A stretch of DNA of 64,000 nucleotides from Whitmania pigra. Its lineage: Eukaryota > Annelida > Clitellata > Hirudinida > Haemopidae. The DNA lies in NCBI GenBank assembly GCA_021613335.1, contig JAJTWR010000093.1, positions 62,001-126,000 on the forward strand, given 5' to 3'. Of this stretch, positions 57,409 to 64,000 are shown piece by piece; position 1 is the first letter of the stretch; each line of letters begins with the position of its first letter. Below the pieces are notes generated by a model, which searched no databases, was not told the origin of the DNA, and worked only from the letters and a program-made list of their open reading frames with translations. The position numbers were made by a program, and so were the translations under genes.

Positions 57409-58003
57409 CTTGGTTACGCTTTTAGCCTGTCCTGGCAAAAGAAAAATAAACGCCTGCCTAAAGTTTAGAAGCATAAACTTCGTCTACAGGATTAAAGAAA
57501 TTCTACCATTGTAGAGCGGGTATAACAATAGCGCTTTTCATTCTCTTGTTTTTTGAAAGCGCCGCTATCTTTTCAGGGGAACTTTTCAACCCAAGAAGCG
57601 TCTCTTACTCTTTTATTTTGTTCAATTTCCCCCTACCCCCGATTGTAAAAATAGCTTTCATTCATCTTTATAATGCTCTCAAACGTATAACGGATGTTTT
57701 TTGTGCCCGATAATTTGGCTCCATGGCTCATATCGGTTCATAACGCTGCGGTTGTTTCTGTGTCTCTTTTGTCCGAAAAAAGCCATATCCGAAAACATTT
57801 GTCAGGAATTTGCACCTGAGCTCTAAACATTTTTTAGCTAAAAATTAAGACTTTTATGCCGTTATTTGATCTTATGAATGATTACCGGTATTCAAGACTG
57901 AAAGCCGGTTCTTTGTGTCATTATTTTTAATAAAATGTTAAAAAAATGTGTTTTTAATTCTTTAATTTTACTCACTTAACTGTTAACCTAAATTTAAAAT
58001 TTT
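57409..58003. other. Gene-free stretch before the second SusC gene, with possible lutB terminator
   Basis: No gene is visible. ATAGCG (57528-57533) and CGCTAT (57563-57568) form the base of a hairpin followed by CTTTT, a possible weak terminator for the LutB-like gene. A 5-bp hairpin TCTAC-CATT-GTAGA lies at 57502-57515. The promoter of the SusC gene must be in this stretch but I cannot place it confidently. No sigma/anti-sigma pair precedes this SusC, unlike the first locus. Confidence 0.4.
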
Positions 58004-61000
58004 ATGAAAAACCTTTTACTAAGTTTGTTCTTTTTATGTGCAATTTATACCTATACATTAGCGCAAGAACGTACGGTAACCGGCGTTGTAACATCTAATG
58101 AAGATGGCCAGCCCATTATGGGCGTCACGGTAAAATTAAAAGAAATTCCTACTATGGGAGTATCTACTGACGCCAATGGGAAATTTTCAATTAAAGTTCC
58201 CGCACAAGGAAAAACGCTTGTATTTTCTTCAATTTCTTTCAATACGCAAGAAGCAGCTATTACAGGAGAAGTTATTAACGTTACCCTTTCTTCAATTTCT
58301 AAAACATTAAGCGAAGTTGTGGTAGTTGCCTTGGGCCAAACGAGGGAAAAAAACACCCTTCCTTACGCTGCCCAACAAGTAAAAGGAGAAGAATTAAGCC
58401 AAACCCGTATATCGAATGCGGCGTCTGCTCTTTCGGGAAAAGTTTCCGGGATCCAAATTATACAGGGTAATACAATTGGAGGCTCCACAAATGTAGTTAT
58501 TAGAGGAAACAAATCTCTTACCGGAAACAACCAGGCCCTTTTTGTGGTTGACGGTATTCCTGTTGATAATTCAAACAATAATAGGGTCAAGCAGACAACA
58601 GGAAAGGGCGGATATGACTATGGAAACGCTGCAGCCGACATTAACCCTGATGATATTGAATCTGTTAATGTTTTGAAAGGAGCCGCCGCCAGCGCGCTAT
58701 ACGGTTCTCGGGGGGCAAATGGCGTTATTATGATTACCACCAAAAGCAGAAAGGAAAAGGGGTGGGCTGTTAACGTTAATAGCGGATTAACCATCGGAAA
58801 TATAGATAAAACAACTTTTCCAACCTATCAAAAAGAATATGGAGCGGGTTACTCTGATACATATGAAAAAGATGGCTTCTGGTTTTTTGACGTATTAGGC
58901 AATGGAGAAAAAGAAAAAGTTGTTCCAACATCTGAAGACGCTTCTTTTGGAGCTAAATTTGACCCTAATTTATTGGTTTATCATTGGGATGCTTTTGATC
59001 CAACCTCTCCAAATTATCTTAAAAAACAACCTTGGGTAGCTGCTGCAAACGGCCCTTCTACGTTTTATGAAAGGGCTATATCCAACAATAATAACCTCAT
59101 GTTAAGTGGTGCAGCAGAAAAAGGGTCCTATAAATTTGGCTATACCAGAAACGATGAAAGAGGAGTTTTGCCTAATAGTAAGGTTGTTAAAAATATTATA
59201 AACTTTGGCGCAACATATAAAATTATCGACCGTTTAACCGCTTCGGCATCAGCTAATTTTTCAATAGTTTCCGGCCTAGGCAGGTATGGAACAGGTTATG
59301 ATAAACTTAACGTAAATCAGAGTTTTAGGCAATGGTATCAAACAAATGTTGATATCCAAGCGCAAAAAGCAGCCTATTTTAGAACTAAAAGAAATATAAC
59401 CTGGAATTGGAAAAACCCGAAAACCCAAGGGGGATTGGTTCCCATTTATTTTGACAATTATTATTGGACAAGGTATGAAAACTACGAAAATGATACCAGA
59501 AACCGGATTTTTGGCAATGCGTCTGTTAATTATAACGCTACAGACTGGTTAAATATATTGGGGAGGGTAACTATAGATTCATACGATGAAATTCAAGAAG
59601 AAAGAACAGCAAAGGGCAGCGTAGGAATATCTTCTTACACTCGTACCAACAGATCTTTTAACGAAACAAATTTTGACCTAATAGCCAATTTCGATAAAAA
59701 TATAACCAAAGATTTTAATTTAAAAGCTTTGCTGGGCGGTAATATCAGAACAAGTACGCTAAAAAGCATATATTTAACTACCGCCGGAGGGCTGGATATT
59801 GCAAATTTATATGCCATTTCTAATTCTCTTGGAGCTATTCCTCCTCCTGAAGAAAAATACGAACCGAAAGAGGTAGACGGTTATTTTGGCGGGTTAACTT
59901 TGGGGTATAAAGGATTTCTTAATTTAGAAGGCACCTTTAGGAGCGACAAATCTTCCACATTACCTGCGGCAAACAATGCTTATAGTTATTATTCTGTTTC
60001 CGGAAGTTGGCTGTTTTCTAAAAATCTTGAAAATAAAGCGCAATGGTTATCTTTAGGAAAAGTTCGGGCTAATTACGCAACAGTTGGCAACGATGCGCCG
60101 TGGGGAAGTATTAAAGATACTTATCTCATAGAACCGCGTTTTAATTCTAAAGCAATGTTTAAGTATCCAGATATAGCAAAAAATCCTTCTCTAAAACCGG
60201 AACAAACCAGAAGTTTTGAGTTGGGCTTAGAAATGTCTTTCTTTAAAGAAAGACTCGGCTTGGATGTCTCTTATTATACAACCAAAACCAAAGATCAGAT
60301 CGTTCCTGTTGAGGTATCTGCAGCAACCGGTTTTTTAAAGGCCTTTGTTAATTCGGGTATTATTCAAAATAAAGGGATTGAAGCATCTCTGAACGGAACC
60401 CCAATAAAAACAAAGGATTTTTCCTGGAATATTAATTTGAATTGGAGCAGAAACAGAAATAAAGTACTTTTGTTATACAACGATAGTAAAAATTTACAAA
60501 TTGCAAGCTATCAAGGGGGGGTTAGCATAAACGCCTCGTTAAAGCAACCTTACGGCACCATACAAGGCAGCGACTTTGTTTATAACGATAAAGGGCAAAA
60601 AATTGTTGATGCCGATGGTTATTACAAAACAACCGTTACCACTACAAATGTTATAGGCAACATAAACCCCAATTGGGTTGGCGGCATTTACAATACCTTT
60701 AAATACAGGAATATAAGCCTCGGCTTTTTAATCGACATCCGCTCCGGAGGAAGCGTTTGGTCGCTCGATCAAAGTTATGCAAGTTATACCGGGCTTTTGC
60801 CCAATACCGTTGGGCTTAATGACTTAGGTAATCCGGTAAGAGACCCTGTAACAAATGATAGTAAAAGCGGAGGAATTATATTGGAAGGGGTAACAGAAGA
60901 CGGCAAAGTAAATACAACACGCATTCCGGTATCAGCCTCCTCAAAAAGTCTTCCTTCGGCAGCATATTCGTATGATGCCAGTTATGTAAAATTAAGAGAG

Positions 61001-61222
61001 GCAACGATAAGTTTTTCGTTCCCAAAATCTATGATTGCCAAATGGGGGGTAATAAAAGAGATTAATTTATCCGTATTCGGCAGAAATTTATGGGTTATCC
61101 ATAAAAAACTTCCTTATTCAGACCCTGAAGAGAATTTATCATCCGGCAATGCGCAAGGTATTCAAAGCGGAGCCTATCCAACAACCAGAACAATAGGGTT
61201 AAATGCAAAATTATCATTCTAA
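58004..61222 (+). CDS. SusC/RagA-family TonB-linked outer-membrane protein (no STN domain)
   Basis: The protein has 1072 residues. Signal peptide ends near Ala-Gln at residue 20; a carboxypeptidase-regulatory-like domain follows (~24-100, RTVTGVVTSNEDGQPIMGVT), then a TonB box region (SEVVVVALGQTREKNTLPYA), the plug with ALSGKVSGIQIIQG, VIRGNKSLTGNNQALFVVDG and ALYGSRGANGVIMITTKSR, and the barrel ending in NAKLSF. It has no STN domain, so it is not expected to signal through FecR. Substrate unknown. Confidence 0.95.
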   Translation: MKNLLLSLFFLCAIYTYTLAQERTVTGVVTSNEDGQPIMGVTVKLKEIPTMGVSTDANGKFSIKVPAQGKTLVFSSISFNTQEAAITGEVINVTLSSISKTLSEVVVVALGQTREKNTLPYAAQQVKGEELSQTRISNAASALSGKVSGIQIIQGNTIGGSTNVVIRGNKSLTGNNQALFVVDGIPVDNSNNNRVKQTTGKGGYDYGNAAADINPDDIESVNVLKGAAASALYGSRGANGVIMITTKSRKEKGWAVNVNSGLTIGNIDKTTFPTYQKEYGAGYSDTYEKDGFWFFDVLGNGEKEKVVPTSEDASFGAKFDPNLLVYHWDAFDPTSPNYLKKQPWVAAANGPSTFYERAISNNNNLMLSGAAEKGSYKFGYTRNDERGVLPNSKVVKNIINFGATYKIIDRLTASASANFSIVSGLGRYGTGYDKLNVNQSFRQWYQTNVDIQAQKAAYFRTKRNITWNWKNPKTQGGLVPIYFDNYYWTRYENYENDTRNRIFGNASVNYNATDWLNILGRVTIDSYDEIQEERTAKGSVGISSYTRTNRSFNETNFDLIANFDKNITKDFNLKALLGGNIRTSTLKSIYLTTAGGLDIANLYAISNSLGAIPPPEEKYEPKEVDGYFGGLTLGYKGFLNLEGTFRSDKSSTLPAANNAYSYYSVSGSWLFSKNLENKAQWLSLGKVRANYATVGNDAPWGSIKDTYLIEPRFNSKAMFKYPDIAKNPSLKPEQTRSFELGLEMSFFKERLGLDVSYYTTKTKDQIVPVEVSAATGFLKAFVNSGIIQNKGIEASLNGTPIKTKDFSWNINLNWSRNRNKVLLLYNDSKNLQIASYQGGVSINASLKQPYGTIQGSDFVYNDKGQKIVDADGYYKTTVTTTNVIGNINPNWVGGIYNTFKYRNISLGFLIDIRSGGSVWSLDQSYASYTGLLPNTVGLNDLGNPVRDPVTNDSKSGGIILEGVTEDGKVNTTRIPVSASSKSLPSAAYSYDASYVKLREATISFSFPKSMIAKWGVIKEINLSVFGRNLWVIHKKLPYSDPEENLSSGNAQGIQSGAYPTTRTIGLNAKLSF

Positions 61223-61237
61223 ATTAAATTTATTCAA

Positions 61238-62674
61238 ATGAAAAAGTCGATTATATTTTTTATTATATTTTTATCCTTAACAGGATGTAAAAAAGATATT
61301 ACCTCGCTTAATAAAGATACTAAGCGGCCCGTCGCCGTGTCTGCCGGCTCGTTGTTTAATTATGCGGCCAAATCTTATGCCAATTTGATGACAGACGCCA
61401 ATGTTAATATAAACGTATTCAGATTTACGGTAAGCCACTGGGCCATGGTCACATATCAAGATGAAGCTCAATACGATTTTCAGACAAGAAATATTCCGGG
61501 AAGATGGTGGAATACCTTGTATGCAAATACTATCCAAAATTTATCAAAAGCTATGGCAATTGTTAACGCTGACGCCGTCCTTAGCGATGGCGTTAAAAAA
61601 AATCAACTAGCGATATTAGATATTATGCAGGTAACAGCCTATAGCGCCTTAGTAAATACATTTGGAAACGTGCCTTACAGCGAGTCGCTAAACCTCCCAA
61701 ATTTATTTCCAAAATACGACGATGCCAAAACAATTTCATTAGATTTATTGAAGCGCTTAAACGCCGGCATAGCTAACCTTAATCCTAAATTTTCAGGCTT
61801 TTCGGCCAACGAAGATTTAATTTGCGGAGGCGGAGAAGCCAGTATCCCAAAATGGATAAAATTTGCCAATTCGCTGCGTATGCAACAAGGGCTTATTTTA
61901 GCTGATTTTGATTCAAATACCGCTAAAAAAGCGATAGAGGATTCGGACGCCGGGGCCATATCTTCGGCAGCCGAAAACGTTGTTTTTAAATATTACAAAG
62001 GAGCGCCAAACCAAAACCCTTTATATGTAGATATTGTTTTAAGTAGCAGAGACGATTATATTGCTGCAAACGATTTGGTTGACATGCTAATTAAGTTATC
62101 CGACCCTAGATTGAAACAATTTTTTACTCCTCATGAAAAAGGAAATTATGCCGGCGGAATTGTAGGAAAAGTAAATACTGTTTCTGCCTTTTCAAGACCA
62201 AACCCTAAAGTTTATGCAGAAGATGCGCCATGCTTACTAATGGATTATGTAGAAACCGAGTTTAACAGGGCGGAAGCAATTGAACGAGGGTACTCTGCTG
62301 CCGGAACTGCGGCAGAACATTACAATAAAGCCATAAAAGCGTCTATCTTATTTTGGGGAGGAACAGAAGATGAAGCCAATACCTATCTTTTAAAACCGGA
62401 AGTCGCTTACGCCACCGCCGCAGGTACATGGAAAGAAAAAATAGGAAAGCAAAAATGGATTGCCTTGTACAACAGGCCTTTTAACGGATGGACGGAGCTA
62501 AGGCGCTTAGATTTTCCTAAAATTACCGCTCCGGTAAATGCTAAATCCGGTTTTCCAAACAGATTCCCTTATCCAAATCTAGAACAACAAGTAAACGGGA
62601 CAAATTACACCGATGCCGCTGCTGCCATTGGAGGAGATAAAGTTGAAACAAAATTGTTTTGGGATAAGTTTTAA
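61238..62674 (+). CDS. SusD/RagB-family lipoprotein (SusD-like_2 type)
   Basis: The protein has 478 residues with a lipobox (FLSLTGCKKDI). It follows the SusD-like_2 pattern: GSLFNYAAKSYANLMTDANV, RWWNTLYANTIQNLSKAMAI, ILDIMQVTAYSALVNTFGNV, FANSLRMQQGLILADFDSN and MDYVETEFNRAEAIERG. It caps the preceding SusC (15 bp apart) and a strong terminator follows. Accessory enzymes that could hint at a substrate are absent. Confidence 0.93.
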   Translation: MKKSIIFFIIFLSLTGCKKDITSLNKDTKRPVAVSAGSLFNYAAKSYANLMTDANVNINVFRFTVSHWAMVTYQDEAQYDFQTRNIPGRWWNTLYANTIQNLSKAMAIVNADAVLSDGVKKNQLAILDIMQVTAYSALVNTFGNVPYSESLNLPNLFPKYDDAKTISLDLLKRLNAGIANLNPKFSGFSANEDLICGGGEASIPKWIKFANSLRMQQGLILADFDSNTAKKAIEDSDAGAISSAAENVVFKYYKGAPNQNPLYVDIVLSSRDDYIAANDLVDMLIKLSDPRLKQFFTPHEKGNYAGGIVGKVNTVSAFSRPNPKVYAEDAPCLLMDYVETEFNRAEAIERGYSAAGTAAEHYNKAIKASILFWGGTEDEANTYLLKPEVAYATAAGTWKEKIGKQKWIALYNRPFNGWTELRRLDFPKITAPVNAKSGFPNRFPYPNLEQQVNGTNYTDAAAAIGGDKVETKLFWDKF

Positions 62675-62690
62675 GATAGTTAAAGATTTT

Positions 62691-62727
62691 AAAAGCAGGT
62701 CGTTAAAAGCGGTCTGCTTTTATTTTT
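62691..62727 (+). terminator. Terminator of the second SusC/SusD pair
   Basis: AAAAGCAGGTCG (62691-62702) pairs over 12 bp with CGGTCTGCTTTT (62710-62721), using two G-U pairs, around a seven-base loop, followed by ATTTTTT. It lies 17 bp after the SusD stop. Confidence 0.9.
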
Positions 62728-63117
62728 TCCAACAAGTTTCTTTTATAATTCGTTATTTATGCAAATAATGAATTGCGAGCGTTGCTTGTTAATTGGTTGA
62801 TTTTTGATGCATGGAAAAAACTTGTCGGTTTGCAAATGTCTTTAAAGATAAAACAGCTAAATCCGCTTAAACGGAAAAACATGCAGATAGCAATTACTTC
62901 TCTTTTAGACCTCTTAGGAGATCGTTTAGCCGGTTTGCTTAATATAACCGACTCGGCAGATTTCTCAAACTCCTTGCAACACTTATTCGCCAGGCAAAAA
63001 AACGCCAATAATTTTAGCGCAGCCAATCATCTGTATTTCAAATACTAAAATGTAAAATTATTGTTTTTGATTGACCAGCTTTTTTCAAACTATTAATCGA
63101 ATTCCGATTATTATTTT
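62728..63117. other. Spacer with one unlikely open frame
   Basis: A 91-codon plus-strand frame at 62773-63048 starts with TTG; later ATGs at 62836 and 62881 would make it 70 or 55 residues. It has no family resemblance, no signal, and the opposite strand is also open over most of its length, so I do not call it a gene. Nothing else is recognisable. Confidence 0.4.
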
Positions 63118-63435
63118 TTAGTAAACGGGCATATTTGGGTCGTAAGCGGCCTGCCAAGCCAAAATACCTCCTTGTAAATTGTATAGATTATCGAACCCAT
63201 GCGCTTGCTCTAACTGCATAACCGCTGCGGCGCTGCGTTTTCCGCTACGACATTGCACAATTACGGGCTTGTTTTTGGCAATTTTATCGGCTTCAATTAA
63301 AATTCCGCCTAAAGGAATATTTAATCCGCTAAGGTTAGAAGTTTCGTACTCAAAAGTCTCTCTAACATCAATTAACTGAAAATCTTCTTTGCTATCTATT
63401 TTTCGTTTCAGCTCTTGTACAGTAATTTCTTTCAT
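63118..63435 (-). CDS. Rhodanese-like domain protein
   Basis: The protein has 105 residues, a single rhodanese domain. The start EITVQELKRKIDSKEDFQLI leads to DVRETFEYETSNLSG, and the active-site Cys sits in IVQCRSGKRSAAAV; the end LYNLQGGILAWQAAYDP is typical. It handles sulfane sulfur or related thiol chemistry in the cytoplasm. It has no obvious operon partner. Confidence 0.92.
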   Translation of the reverse strand: MKEITVQELKRKIDSKEDFQLIDVRETFEYETSNLSGLNIPLGGILIEADKIAKNKPVIVQCRSGKRSAAAVMQLEQAHGFDNLYNLQGGILAWQAAYDPNMPVY

Positions 63436-63912
63436 GGCAGTTTATTCTTTTTCAAAGATACAAAAAACCTTTAAACGTCTTTTATTTGCCAAATGCGTAA
63501 AATGAAAATATTTTTTGACCCATTTAAATAAATTTGATTAATGCGTATTTTATATTTTTAAAAAAGCAAAAAATATCCTCTCTTTAAGCTCATTAATAAT
63601 GATTAAACCGTTTTCGACTTTTAAAAGAATTGGCGCCGACTGAAGCCGGCTAAAGATGCCAATATGTTGCGAAAGCATCGTTCGTTCTGATTTTTTGATA
63701 TATTCCATAATTGCTTCATCGGTTATCTTTCGCAAGCGACAACAAATTAGCCGGCAAGTTCAAACAAGGCGTTCTAAAAATTGTTTCGACAACTGCTTAT
63801 TTCTGTCATCAATTTGTAGAAACTATTCCTTTTAAATTATTGATTTTGTTTGCTTTATCTACAATTTGGCAAAACAAAAACAAACGGGCCTGAGCAGAGG
63901 AAATACGGTCTT
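63436..63912. other. Spacer without a confident gene
   Basis: A minus-strand frame 63550-63735 (61 codons from TTG; MEYIKKSERTMLSQHI from an internal ATG) and a plus-strand frame 63711-63893 are open but resemble no family I know. The minus one has a plausible charge pattern and could be a small gene or the relic of one. No repeats or RNA genes were found. Confidence 0.35.
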
Positions 63913-64000
63913 TCAATATCGTTTTTCTTGCAAATTCCCCCAATCAGTTTCCCAATCCGCTTTGCCAAAAAGCCAGACAAGGTTTTCACCCGATATTTCA
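63913..64000 (-). CDS. C-terminus of an unidentified protein, cut by the window edge
   Basis: On the minus strand an open frame enters from the right edge and ends at TGA 63913-63915. The visible 28 residues include GENLVWLFGKADWETDWGNL and end in KRY. The Trp-rich, amphipathic composition looks like coding sequence, but the family cannot be named from this piece. Confidence 0.4.
   Translation of the reverse strand, partial: EISGENLVWLFGKADWETDWGNLQEKRY

Noticed and set aside
57516..57535. A third copy of the dispersed repeat
   Set aside because: Only about 15 bases match the 1.4-kb copy, which is too little to call a copy; mentioned only as a possible trace.
62757..63026. A minus-strand 89-codon frame opposite the 91-codon plus frame
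   Set aside because: Mutually overlapping open frames without family, signal or promoter; at most one can be real and neither is supported.
1..64000. CRISPR array, prophage, rRNA, toxin-antitoxin pair, restriction system or intact transposase
   Set aside because: I looked for regularly spaced repeats and the typical motifs on both strands and found none that could be supported.

Overview
The window is AT-rich DNA from a member of the Bacteroidota, most like the Sphingobacteriales. The evidence is two SusC/SusD outer-membrane import pairs, an Alternative Complex III operon continuous with a caa3-type cytochrome oxidase operon, lipoproteins with short Cys-Lys-Lys starts, TAnnTTTG-type -7 promoter elements, and few Shine-Dalgarno sequences. 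I assign no genus or species.

Layout. 1-1300: the end of a TonB-C-like gene, tRNA-His and a YceI-family protein. 1300-2150: no gene, but a 365-bp repeat with terminal inverted repeats and an AT-rich direct repeat. 2157-6850: a glycerol operon, glpD-glpK-glpF plus an outer-membrane protein. 6850-9820: a gene-poor stretch with a PLP-dependent decarboxylase and the decayed remains of a DUF805 membrane protein. 9820-19841 (minus strand): an import locus with ECF sigma factor, FecR anti-sigma, STN-containing SusC, SusD, a zinc-metallohydrolase lipoprotein and a DUF4302 lipoprotein. 19970-36426 (minus strand): one long respiratory cluster, actABCDEF, coxB, coxA, ctaA, ctaB, two subunit III-type genes, subunit IV, a SCO-like protein and DUF420. 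36677-46424: housekeeping genes, including a deoxyhypusine-synthase-like enzyme, prfB with its programmed frameshift, superoxide dismutase, tadA, a CsaA-type tRNA-binding protein and an rRNA methyltransferase. 46991-50504: succinate dehydrogenase/fumarate reductase sdhCAB. 50712-57408: a DegQ/HtrA protease, dapF, rpiB, an M28 peptidase and a LutB-like iron-sulfur protein. 58004-62674: a second SusC/SusD pair. 63118-64000: a rhodanese and the end of one more gene.

How the genes work together. Succinate dehydrogenase and GlpD feed electrons to the quinone pool. Alternative Complex III oxidises the quinol and passes electrons to cytochrome c and the caa3 oxidase, whose haem A is made by CtaB and CtaA encoded in the same cluster. 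The ECF sigma/FecR/STN-SusC set is a cell-surface signalling import system whose substrate cannot be read from the sequence.

Most notable observations: a SCO-family protein, inside the oxidase operon, that has lost both copper-binding cysteines and the histidine; a small dispersed repeat with one copy near 1.4 kb and a related end near 53.3 kb; two terminators (after prfB and after sodA) sharing an 11-base upstream motif; a dyad overlapping the predicted promoter of the respiratory cluster; and a perfect intra-operon terminator between coxA and ctaA. I found no CRISPR array, rRNA, prophage, intact transposase or recognisable defence system, and nothing I would call a wholly new system.
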